Positions 51,153 to 59,004 of a stretch of DNA of 64,000 nt are shown piece after piece. Under the pieces are notes generated by a model. The model was not told the DNA's origin, did not search any database, and saw only the letters and a list, made by a program, of their open reading frames with translations. Numbering within the stretch: the first letter of the stretch is position 1; every line of letters starts with the position of its first letter. Source of the stretch: an uncultured Candidatus Melainabacteria bacterium (GTDB lineage Bacteria; Cyanobacteriota; Vampirovibrionia; Gastranaerophilales; Gastranaerophilaceae); the NCBI GenBank assembly GCA_934718135.1, contig CAKUZW010000005.1, positions 1-64,000 on the forward strand. The letters run 5' to 3'. The translations under genes were made by a program, and so were the position numbers.

Positions 51153-51854
51153 ATGGTTAAACAAAAAGAAATCGAAAAATATGACATAATATATAGTACT
51201 GAAAGGTTAGCCTCATTTGCATATTCTGAAAATGACACGATTAATGAAATAGTTGCAAATTACAGAGACAATATAAAAATATCGCAAGCTATCTATCCTG
51301 AATTATGTACATTGGAAGTCATTTTAAGAAATACAATTAATAATATTTTAAAGGAATATATTTCAAAAACATGGATTGAAGATGCAATAAATAATAAAAT
51401 ACAACTTGACATTAGTGAATACAAAGTTCTTTTAAAGACATACAATGACACAAAAATTGAATGCATAGAAAAATCAAAAGATTTTTCTACAGGTAAAGTT
51501 GTTGCAAATCTTAATTTTGGATTTTGGACAAATCTTTGTGTAAAAAAATACAATTCATTAATTTGGAATAAGCCAAGACGTTTTTATGGAGTATTTCCTA
51601 ATTTTAATAAGAAACCATCAATAAATTATATAGCTAAAAAATTATACAATATCAGACGGTTTAGAAACAGAGTATTTCATTATGAAAAAATATTTAAGTA
51701 TCCAGAACGTACATTAAATTTATACAATGATATTTTAGAAATGTTATCTTTTTTGCCAAATGATAATTTGAAAATATTGAAACAAACATCTACTTTTTTA
51801 GATACATACAATATATTGGTGAAACGTACAACACTTCCAAACAAAAAAACCTAG
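51153..51854 (+). CDS. Abi-family (AbiF/AbiD-like) HEPN protein
   Basis: This is a 233-residue Abi_2-type protein of the abortive-infection class. It begins with a helical part YSTERLASFAYSENDTINEI. The catalytic-type R-x4-H motif of HEPN RNases lies in RRFRNRVFHYEKIF near 168-181, preceded by FPNFNKKPS and GFWTNL. Such proteins cleave RNA once activated, stopping growth during phage infection; related members are paired with small RNAs. Its stop codon lies inside the hairpin described next, suggesting a coupled RNA partner. An XRE regulator is encoded upstream. Confidence 0.8.
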   Translation: MVKQKEIEKYDIIYSTERLASFAYSENDTINEIVANYRDNIKISQAIYPELCTLEVILRNTINNILKEYISKTWIEDAINNKIQLDISEYKVLLKTYNDTKIECIEKSKDFSTGKVVANLNFGFWTNLCVKKYNSLIWNKPRRFYGVFPNFNKKPSINYIAKKLYNIRRFRNRVFHYEKIFKYPERTLNLYNDILEMLSFLPNDNLKILKQTSTFLDTYNILVKRTTLPNKKT

Positions 51855-51893
51855 GCTTCTATGCAGCAAAGTGCAGGGAGAACATCCTAGGTT
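51848..51893 (+). ncRNA. Candidate structured RNA paired with the Abi gene
   Basis: AACCTAGG (51848-51855) pairs with CCTAGGTT (51886-51893). Inside, CTTC/GGAG and TGCA/TGCA form a second stem with loop gcaaag. The outer stem includes the Abi stop codon TAG. The RNA would be about 46 bases plus flanks and is compact and GC-balanced in AT-rich surroundings. It is proposed as the RNA partner or inhibitor of the HEPN protein. No separate promoter is visible, so it may be processed from the abi mRNA. Confidence 0.5.
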
Positions 51894-52136
51894 GTACATG
51901 TATATTATTTACTATAATTCAATTTTTGTCAAGGCTTTGGACAATATTTTAAGGAAATATAAATTCTCACAATAATTATTTAATCTTTCTATTTGTAAAT
52001 TAATAGTGTTATTTTATACAAATAGCTTAGACACAATTCTTTTCAATGACTTGAAAAACTCTTCAAAAAGAGCATCAATTAAGTACGTCCGAATAAGACG
52101 TGCTTATATTTTATGATGTAAAAAAGAAAAGGATTA

Positions 52137-52487
52137 TTGAAAATGAAATATTTAATACGAGCAAACAAAGTAGTCTTTAGCGGAAATATGCAGATGATAA
52201 TGAAATACATTTCAGATTTTTATAAATCAGAATCAAAATTATGGACAGATAAAAATGGTAATTTTACAGATTTAGGCAAATTCAAAACATTTATTGAATC
52301 AATGGACTATAAAATTTTGGATAAAATTCCGCCAAGTTGTAGATGTGAAGGAACTGCAATTTCAATATTTGATTTTAAAAAGATTTTTGGAGAAGAACAT
52401 TTTTCAATAAAAGCAACCGCTCAAAGATTACATATAACAGAAAAAATGGCAGCACAACTAGCAAGAAAATTAAAATTAAGGAAATAA
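52137..52487 (+). CDS. Small protein upstream of rtcB, unknown function
   Basis: This is a 116-residue protein. No family is recognised. The C-terminal 40 residues (FSIKATAQRLHITEKMAAQL) look like a helix-turn-helix, and the middle has a CRCEGTAIS segment. It has an aaaggatta ribosome-binding site and ends one base before the rtcB start, so it is coupled to the RNA ligase. It lacks the GGQ motif of the PrfH release-factor homologues that accompany some RtcB proteins. It may be an adaptor or regulator in RNA repair. Confidence 0.6.
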   Translation: MKMKYLIRANKVVFSGNMQMIMKYISDFYKSESKLWTDKNGNFTDLGKFKTFIESMDYKILDKIPPSCRCEGTAISIFDFKKIFGEEHFSIKATAQRLHITEKMAAQLARKLKLRK

Positions 52488-52488
52488 T

Positions 52489-53610
52489 ATGTACGAAGTA
52501 AATGGTAAATATACATCAGCAAAAATTTTTACATCAGTTGAAGATATTGATGTTACAGAACAAACACTGGCAATCTGCAATCATCCAATATTCAAAGATT
52601 GCGAAGTTAGAATAATGCCTGATTGCCATAAAGGGAAAGGTTGTACAATCGGTTTTACTGCTGAAATGCCTAAAAATGGAGAGATTATTCCAAACATAAT
52701 TGGAGTTGACCAATTTTGCGGAATGCATGTTATAAAACTGGATGACAAGGATATTACGAATGATTATGAAAAACTTGATAAAGTTATTCGCCGTAACATT
52801 CCATTTGGTAGGGATGGAAGAAAAAGATTTAGCGAATTAGTTCCAGAAGAATTTATTGAAAAAACTAAAAAGATTTGCAAAGATATTCTTAAAGATAATT
52901 TTGTTAATCACGTCAATAAAATCGGTTCTCTAGGTGGAGGAAATCATTTTATCTCTTTAGAAAAAGGAACAACAGGAACATACTTGATAATTCACAGTGG
53001 TTCAAGAAATATCGGATTAAAACTGGCAATCTATTTTCAAGATTTAGCAATTAAGAAAAATTGTTATGGTTCCGGAGAATTAAAACAATTATCATATTTA
53101 ACGGGTAAAGATGCTCAAGACTATTTAATTTGTGCAGAATATTGCAGAGAATATGCAAACTTAAATCGAAAAATTATGGCACACGATATTATGGTCGGAA
53201 TGCGTTGGAAGCTGGATGAGGAATTTGAAACAATCCATAATTACATTGGACAAGATGGAATTATTAGAAAAGGTGCAATTTCTTGTAATAAAAATGAAAA
53301 AGTTTTAATTCCACTCAATATGGCTGATGGTTCTTTAATTTGTGTAGGAAAAGGAAATTCTGATTGGAATAATTCTGCTCCACATGGTGCAGGCAGAGCC
53401 TTATCTAGAACACAAGCCAAAGACCAGTTGACAATGCAAGAATATAAAAATCAAATGAAAGATATTTTTTCAAGTTGTATTTCTACTGCAACACTAGATG
53501 AATCTCCAAGTGCCTATAAAGACAGTAATGAGATAATTCAAGCAATTGCACCTACTGCTGAAATCATAGACCATTTGAAACCATTGTATAACTTTAAGGC
53601 AAAAGAATAA
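52489..53610 (+). CDS. rtcB: RNA-splicing ligase RtcB family protein
   Basis: RtcB joins 2',3'-cyclic phosphate or 3'-phosphate RNA ends to 5'-OH ends using GTP and manganese. The 373 residues show the metal sites MPDCHKGKGCTIG near 43-55, GVDQFCGMH at 72-80 with Asp74 and Cys77, GGGNHF near 150, HSGSRNIG near 167, and the guanylated-histidine loop APHGAGRALSRTQAK near 302-316. This is the shorter form (about 400 is common). It sits between a small unknown gene and a WYL regulator. Confidence 0.9.
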   Translation: MYEVNGKYTSAKIFTSVEDIDVTEQTLAICNHPIFKDCEVRIMPDCHKGKGCTIGFTAEMPKNGEIIPNIIGVDQFCGMHVIKLDDKDITNDYEKLDKVIRRNIPFGRDGRKRFSELVPEEFIEKTKKICKDILKDNFVNHVNKIGSLGGGNHFISLEKGTTGTYLIIHSGSRNIGLKLAIYFQDLAIKKNCYGSGELKQLSYLTGKDAQDYLICAEYCREYANLNRKIMAHDIMVGMRWKLDEEFETIHNYIGQDGIIRKGAISCNKNEKVLIPLNMADGSLICVGKGNSDWNNSAPHGAGRALSRTQAKDQLTMQEYKNQMKDIFSSCISTATLDESPSAYKDSNEIIQAIAPTAEIIDHLKPLYNFKAKE

Positions 53611-53667
53611 ATCAACGCCCATATTTGACGCATTTTTGTGATATAATAAACAAAAAGGAGTTTATAT

Positions 53668-54627
53668 ATGGAAGAAAAGCCAAGATATTCAAGAGTTTCA
53701 GATATAATTGATTTAATAATTTTTATGCTTTCAAAATTGAATGGAGTATCATTAAATGACATTCAAGAAAGGTTTAATGTTTCTCGAAGAACAGCTGAAA
53801 GAATGCGTGATAGTGTACTTGCAATTTTACCGCAAGTAGACGAAATAGAAACAGAAGAACGTTGTAAGCGATGGGGTTTTACCAATTATTCATTGAATGA
53901 ACTTGTTTCTTTTTCAAATGAAGATATTGCGTTTCTGGAAAAATTAAAACCAAATTGTGATAAATTATCCCAAACAGAACTTGACGAAATTTTAACCAAA
54001 ATTAAAGCCTTAAAATATAAACATAACAAAATGGATAATAATCAAATTGAACTATTGCTTCAATCAGAAGGTTATGCAATTCGTCAATCACAATGTTATA
54101 AAGTAAATTTAGAAACTATTTCTATTATTCGCCAAGCAATAAAAGAAAATAGAAAAATTAAAGCAATTTACCACGATAAAGAAAGGACTTTAGAACCATT
54201 AGGCTTAATTTATGGAGAAAAAGTTCATTTAATTGCAAGAGAATCTGCCAAAGGTGTCGGAGAATTTAACTATGTTTTGCACAAATTGAAAAATATACAA
54301 TTAACAAATGAAAAATTTGATGCAAAGAATTTTGATTTACAAGAGTTTTCAAAAAAATCGTTTGGAGTTTATTTTGGAGAAATCTATAATGTTAAATTAA
54401 AATTTATTTCAGAAGCCGCTGAAGATGTTTTGAATTACAACTTTCACCCAACTCAAAAAATAAAACAACAATCTGACGGTAGCGTTATTGTAACCTTCAA
54501 AGCAAGTGGCGATAAACATATAATGTGGAATTTGTTTAAATGGGGTTATGCTGTTGAAATTTTAGCACCACAAAAGTTAAAAAAAGAATACAAAAATTAT
54601 ATTGATGAAATTAGAAAAAAACTTTAA
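53668..54627 (+). CDS. WYL-domain transcriptional regulator
   Basis: This is a 319-residue protein with an N-terminal HTH (LNGVSLNDIQERFNVSRRTAERMRDSVLAIL near 20-50) and a C-terminal WYL region. That region includes KIKAIYHDKERTLEPLGLIYGEKVHLIARE near 165-194 and the RLYFF-like tail. WYL domains bind nucleic-acid or nucleotide ligands and often control defence and RNA-repair genes. An aaaggag ribosome-binding site precedes the start, 58 bases after rtcB. It probably regulates the rtcB module. Confidence 0.88.
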   Translation: MEEKPRYSRVSDIIDLIIFMLSKLNGVSLNDIQERFNVSRRTAERMRDSVLAILPQVDEIETEERCKRWGFTNYSLNELVSFSNEDIAFLEKLKPNCDKLSQTELDEILTKIKALKYKHNKMDNNQIELLLQSEGYAIRQSQCYKVNLETISIIRQAIKENRKIKAIYHDKERTLEPLGLIYGEKVHLIARESAKGVGEFNYVLHKLKNIQLTNEKFDAKNFDLQEFSKKSFGVYFGEIYNVKLKFISEAAEDVLNYNFHPTQKIKQQSDGSVIVTFKASGDKHIMWNLFKWGYAVEILAPQKLKKEYKNYIDEIRKKL

Positions 54628-54706
54628 ATTGATACTTTTTATGTACCCGAACTTGACATAGTTACCTGTTAAGATGATTAATGTAAGACGACAAAAGGAG
54701 GTCAAA

Positions 54707-55252
54707 ATGACTGAAAAAACTTGCTTAATCGGAATAGGTAACGGAGGTTGCAAAATATTATCTAATTACAAAACCAATCTACCTAAAATTTTTCTTGATA
54801 CCGATATAGATGTAATTAAAAAATATTCAGGTTTGCGTATTGGCGAAAAAGCTTGTGGAAAATTTCCTGCAGGAGGAGATGTAAATTTAGGAGAACTTTC
54901 TGTTAGAGAATGTAAAAATGAGATTTTGAAATTACTTAAAGACTATGAAAACATTATTGCTATAGCTCCACTCGGTGGTGGAACTTCTTGCGGTGCGACT
55001 AAAAAACTTATAGAAATTGCACTTGATAACAATAAAAATAGCAAACTTGTAACAAGTATGCCTTTTGATTTTGAGGGAGAATTAAGATTACATAAAGCAG
55101 TTAAATGTATCTCATATATTGAAAACTTGTGCGAAGTTATAAAAGTGCCTAAATTTAATTATCATAATTGTAAAAAACCAATTTCAATAAATAAATTATT
55201 TGAAGAACAAGATAAATTATATAATCAAACATTAGATAAGATTTGTTTCTAA
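54707..55252 (+). CDS. Half-size FtsZ/tubulin-like GTPase, copy A
   Basis: This is a 181-residue protein matching the GTP-binding half of FtsZ/tubulin. The start at 54707 (MTEKTCLIGIGNGGCKILSN) has AAAGGAGGT four bases upstream. Matching parts are the T1 loop GIGNGG at 9-14, LDTD at 30-33, the tubulin signature GGGTSCG at 90-96, and SMPFDFEGELRLHKA at 117-131. The protein ends in a helix corresponding to H7 and lacks the catalytic T7 loop and the C-terminal domain. It is encoded between the WYL gene and DUF2924. Its role is unknown; candidates are an FtsZ inhibitor or a non-hydrolysing nucleotide sensor. Confidence 0.7.
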   Translation: MTEKTCLIGIGNGGCKILSNYKTNLPKIFLDTDIDVIKKYSGLRIGEKACGKFPAGGDVNLGELSVRECKNEILKLLKDYENIIAIAPLGGGTSCGATKKLIEIALDNNKNSKLVTSMPFDFEGELRLHKAVKCISYIENLCEVIKVPKFNYHNCKKPISINKLFEEQDKLYNQTLDKICF

Positions 55253-55303
55253 CAACTTGAAATACCCAGATACAAGAGCAATCCTATGTATGAGGTGATT
55301 ATC

Positions 55304-55690
55304 ATGAAATCCGACAGAACACAAATCGAACAAGAGTGGAAAAAGATTTTTAAAACAAATTTGCCTAAACATATTCATAAAGCATACGCAATTAAATATT
55401 TAAAATGGCAAAAAGAAAATAACCAACTAGAACTATCCCTACAAAAGCAAATCGACAAACTTGTCGATAAATATGCAAAAGGAATCTCAACATTTACCCC
55501 ATCTCTTTCTTTAGAAATTAAAACCGGAACCAAACTTATCCGAGAATTTAAAGGAAGAAAATATGAAGTTATAAAACTCGATAATGGATATCAATTCAAT
55601 GATAATGTTTATAAAAGTCTTTCTGCAATTGCAAATGAAATTACAGGTACAAGGTGGAATGGAAAGAAATTTTTTGGAATAACAAAATGA
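55304..55690 (+). CDS. DUF2924 family protein
   Basis: This is a 128-residue DUF2924 protein. The start at 55304 (MKSDRTQIEQEWKKIFKTN) has GAGGTG six bases before it. The hallmark C-terminus is clear: GTKLIREFKGRKYEVIKLDNGYQFNDNVYKSLSAIANEITGTRWNGKKFFG-type sequence, with LSAIANEITGTRWNG as its core. The family usually sits next to large serine recombinases in mobile elements, as here. Its exact function is unknown. It overlaps the next gene by four bases (ATGA). Confidence 0.85.
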   Translation: MKSDRTQIEQEWKKIFKTNLPKHIHKAYAIKYLKWQKENNQLELSLQKQIDKLVDKYAKGISTFTPSLSLEIKTGTKLIREFKGRKYEVIKLDNGYQFNDNVYKSLSAIANEITGTRWNGKKFFGITK

Positions 55691-56445
55691 AAAGATTAAA
55701 AAATAAATTTATATCAGCAACAGATTTTAGTCGAGGCAAAGCGATTGTCAAACCTTTTGGCTGCGATGAAAATTTTTGCATAAATAAAAATGGAGAAATC
55801 CTTTTTAAAACACAATTTCATACATTTGAAAGCTTTAACGCAGCTGATCAAATAATTATTTACAACAACGAATCTCTCTGCGGAGTTATGGATAACCGTG
55901 GCAAAATTGTTATTCCCTGCAAATACGATTATATTTATCAGCGACCGTACGGTTACACTCTAGAAAAAGATAATGTTTGTACAATCGTAAAAACTAATTC
56001 CCCAACAGCATCTTTTGTTCAAAGAAATATTACTTCTGTTCCAGACTGTATTCCGGATAGAAAAAACGGAAAGGAGGGAATTATTCAAGTTCCGTCAACA
56101 GAAGTTATAATCCCTTTTGAATATGATTTTTGCGGTTGGTTTCTGGAATATAAACTTGCCGAGGTTCGAAAAAACGGCAAATGTGGTTTCATAAATTCCA
56201 AAAACGAGATAATTATTCCGCTAGAATACGACAGAGTGGGATTATTCGGCTTTAAATACGGAATTTGTCTTGTAGAAAAAGACGGGAAATGTGGATTTAT
56301 AGATAAAAATAATAAATTTGTAATCCCATTAAAATACGGTTCATCAAGTGGTGAATTCTTAGAAGGAATTGCGTGTGTTGAAGTTCTAGAAAACAATAAA
56401 TCATTTTACAAATACATTTTCCCAAATGATAAAGATGCCTTTTAA
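55687..56445 (+). CDS. WG-repeat protein
   Basis: This 252-residue protein has several beta repeats of the WG type: GVMDNRGKIVIPCKYDYI, GIIQVPSTEVIIPFEYDF, GFINSKNEIIIPLEYDRV and GFIDKNNKFVIPLKYGSS, spaced about 40-50 residues apart. WG repeats form a beta-propeller-like scaffold for protein contacts; the partner is unknown. The start at 55687 overlaps the DUF2924 stop (ATGA). No signal peptide is present. It is followed directly by the recombinase gene, whose frame begins within or just after its end. Confidence 0.78.
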   Translation: MKRLKNKFISATDFSRGKAIVKPFGCDENFCINKNGEILFKTQFHTFESFNAADQIIIYNNESLCGVMDNRGKIVIPCKYDYIYQRPYGYTLEKDNVCTIVKTNSPTASFVQRNITSVPDCIPDRKNGKEGIIQVPSTEVIIPFEYDFCGWFLEYKLAEVRKNGKCGFINSKNEIIIPLEYDRVGLFGFKYGICLVEKDGKCGFIDKNNKFVIPLKYGSSSGEFLEGIACVEVLENNKSFYKYIFPNDKDAF

Positions 56446-56503
56446 TGATAAAATTTATGTCTTTCGACTTGATAAAACTTACACAAAGAGCGATGAATGT
56501 GGT

Positions 56504-58111
56504 ATGACAAGAATTTTTAAATGTGCGATTTATACTAGAAAATCGTCCGAAGAAGGACTTGAACAAGATTTCAACTCTCTTGATGCTCAACGAGAAGCCT
56601 GCGAAGCTTATATTAAATCTCAAAAACATGAAGGTTGGGAATTGATAGAAAAACAATACAATGATGGAGGCTTCTCTGGAGGAACGATGAATCGCCCAGC
56701 ATTCCAAGATTTGCTCCAAGATGTTGAAAATGGGAAAGTGGATATAGTAGTAGTTTATAAAGTTGATAGACTAACAAGATCATTAATGGATTTTTCAAAA
56801 ATTGTAGATATTTTTGATAAACATGAAACGTCTTTTGTATCCATAACTCAACAATTTAATACAACAACTTCAATGGGACGATTAACTTTAAATATACTAT
56901 TATCATTTGCATAATTTGAAAGAGAAGTTACCGGAGAAAGAATTAGAGATAAATTTGCAGCTTCAAAGAAAAAAGGAATGTGGATAAATGGAATGCCACC
57001 AATGGGATATGTAAAAAAAGATGGGAAACTAGAAATTAAACAATCAGAAGTTAAAATAGTTAAGCTCATTTTTTATAAATATTTAGAAATAGGTAACGTT
57101 CCAGATTTAGTTAAATATCTGAAAGAAAATAATATTAATACAAGAAGTGGTAAAAATTTTTACAAAGGTCATTTATATAGAATACTTCAAAATAAAGCTT
57201 ATATCGGGAAAATTGTTCATAAAAATAATATTTATGAAGGACTTCAAAAACCGATAATTGATTTGGATATTTTCGAAAAAACACAAAATCTTTTGGCTCA
57301 AAATGCATTAAATCGAAAAAATGCTACAAATGCTCAAAGTGGTTCTTTATTAAAAGGTAAACTTTTTGATGATAAAAACAATTATATGTCTCCAACACAT
57401 AGTACAAAAAAGGGGAAACGCTATCGATATTATGTAAGCCAAGCTCAAATTCAAAATAGATTGCAAGACCTAGGTTCTATAACTAAAATTTCAGCAGGCG
57501 AGATTGACATTTTTGTAATAAGCAAAATTAAAGAAATTGTTCTTGATAAAAAACTTTTGCAGAAGTTATTTGCAGATTATCCAATAGATCAACAAAAAAT
57601 AATTTATGAACGAATTTCAGAAAAACTTATTGATACAACTTTTATAAGACACATAATTATTAAAGTAAGAATATCCAAAGAAAATATTTTAATAACTACA
57701 TCGAAAACTCTGCTATCCGAAGCTATTAAATATTTGATTTTTAAATCCAACCTCCCTGTTGAACAAAATTATGATAAAACTTCCGAAATAGATTATGAGT
57801 ATAAAATCCGAATAAGTTCTACTACTAAAAATGGAAGTAAAGTAATAATCGGCGATGTAAATAAAAGAGAAGTTAATAAATTCTTACTAGAAGCGATTGT
57901 AAAAAGTTTTTATTATCACAAGCTAATGTTTGAAAATAAATTAACCTCAGAACAAAAAGCAAATACACATATTTATAGGTTAATGAAACTTCGATTTTTA
58001 CCCAAAGAAATAATTGAAGCAATTTTGACAGGAACGCAAGAACAAGATCTAACTATAGATAAATTATATAAATACCTTAGTAGCACCAATACTGACGGAT
58101 ATATAATCTAA
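56504..58111 (+). pseudogene. Large serine recombinase with one in-frame stop
   Basis: This reads as a single serine recombinase of about 535 codons. The resolvase domain has the catalytic serine in YTRKSSEEGLEQDFNSLDAQ, DGGFSGGTMNRP and VVYKVDRLTRS; the recombinase and zinc-ribbon parts follow (MGYVKKDGK, NTRSGKNF, LLKGKLFDDKNN, YRYYVS). At 56912-56914 a TAA interrupts the frame exactly where the family reads SFAQFEREVTGERIRDK, so CAA became TAA. The frame is otherwise unbroken. The start MTRIFKCAIYTRKS is preferred over an ATG at 56426. The element is probably no longer self-mobile unless the stop is suppressed. Confidence 0.85.
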
Positions 58112-58135
58112 AGTAAAATCAGAAAGGATAAAAAT

Positions 58136-58732
58136 ATGAAAGATTTAAAAATTAAAGTTATCGGCATTGGTAGCGGCGGACAAGATGCTGTCGATTATTT
58201 ATATTTAAATAATAAGTGTAAAAATATTGATTTTATTGTAATAAATTCAGACGAAAAAATTTTAAAAGAAGCCAAAACAAGTAATAAATACCTATTATCC
58301 GAAGGAAATTATAGTAACGAAGATGAATCCACAGGGTGCGGAGGGAATCCTAAAATCAGGAAGCAAAATGCCTTAATTCATATAAACCAAATTTTGAAAC
58401 TTACCCGAAATTCAGATATTATCTTTCTTATTTCCTGCTTTGGCGGAGGTTGTGGAACTGGAGCTACACCTGTAATTGCAGAAAAATTAAAAATTGCAGG
58501 GATAAAAACAATTGCGATAATTACAAAACCATTTAAGTGGGAAGGTCAAAAAAGAACCATTCAAGCAGAAAATGGAATAGAAAATTTGCAACAATTTGTT
58601 GATAAAACAGTAGTTATTGAAAATCAAACTCTCTGTAAATCAGTTCCCGAAGATACTACAACTAAAGCCGCATTTAATTATGTAAATCAAAAAATTGCAG
58701 AAATGTTTTACTTAGAAATTTTTAAGATTTAA
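58136..58732 (+). CDS. Half-size FtsZ/tubulin-like GTPase, copy B
   Basis: This is a 198-residue GTPase-half tubulin relative. It has IKVIGIGSGGQDAV at 6-19, VINSD at 35-39, GCGGNPKIRKQ (the FtsZ GAGGNPEIG region) at 67-77, the signature GGGCGTGATPVIAE at 103-116, and TKPFKWEGQKR at 130-140. It ends in an H7-like helix (KAAFNYVNQKIAEMF) without the T7 loop or C-terminal domain. It is closer to true FtsZ than copy A. An agaaagga ribosome-binding site precedes the start, 24 bases after the recombinase gene. Confidence 0.75.
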   Translation: MKDLKIKVIGIGSGGQDAVDYLYLNNKCKNIDFIVINSDEKILKEAKTSNKYLLSEGNYSNEDESTGCGGNPKIRKQNALIHINQILKLTRNSDIIFLISCFGGGCGTGATPVIAEKLKIAGIKTIAIITKPFKWEGQKRTIQAENGIENLQQFVDKTVVIENQTLCKSVPEDTTTKAAFNYVNQKIAEMFYLEIFKI

Positions 58733-58736
58733 TAAA

Positions 58737-58999
58737 TTAAAATAAATTGTTTTTATTTTTCTCCCATTGATATGCTGTTTTAAAACTTCCTTCAAGTGGA
58801 TGTTCTGGAAACCATTTCAAAATCTCTTTTGCTTTTCTGTTATCAGCAACAAGACTTGCAGAGTCACCAGCTCTACGAGGCTTAATTTCAACCGGAATCG
58901 TTTTTTCTGTAACTTTTTCATAAGCTAAAAAACTTTTTTAACCGTATTTAAATCATTTGTTCCAAGGTTGAAATAATTTGTTTCGCTACTATTATCATT
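58737..58999 (-). pseudogene. galE: Remnant of a UDP-glucose 4-epimerase C-terminus
   Basis: On the minus strand the sequence reads TNYFNLGTNDLNTVKKVF, then after a one-base shift AYEKVTEKTIPVEIKPRRAG, DSASLVADNRKAKEILKW and FPEHPLEGSFKTAYQWEK before a stop. This is the C-terminal third of GalE (NLGxGxxxSVxEV and PRRPGDxAxLVADxxKAxxxLGW). The frameshift lies in the A/T runs near 58925-58936. The N-terminal two thirds are missing; the DUF2075 gene begins right at the broken end. Confidence 0.8.
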
Positions 59000-59004
59000 C
59001 CTTT

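Noticed and set aside
52137..52487. PrfH-type release factor homologue beside rtcB
   Set aside because: The protein is too short and has no GGQ motif.
54707..55252. FtsZ-like proteins as simple pseudogenes
   Set aside because: Both have good ribosome-binding sites, intact frames and natural ends in the same helix, with no continuing FtsZ sequence after the stop.
56912..56914. TAA read as glutamine (recoded genetic code)
   Set aside because: Many clear genes in the window end with TAA, so a general reassignment is not supported.
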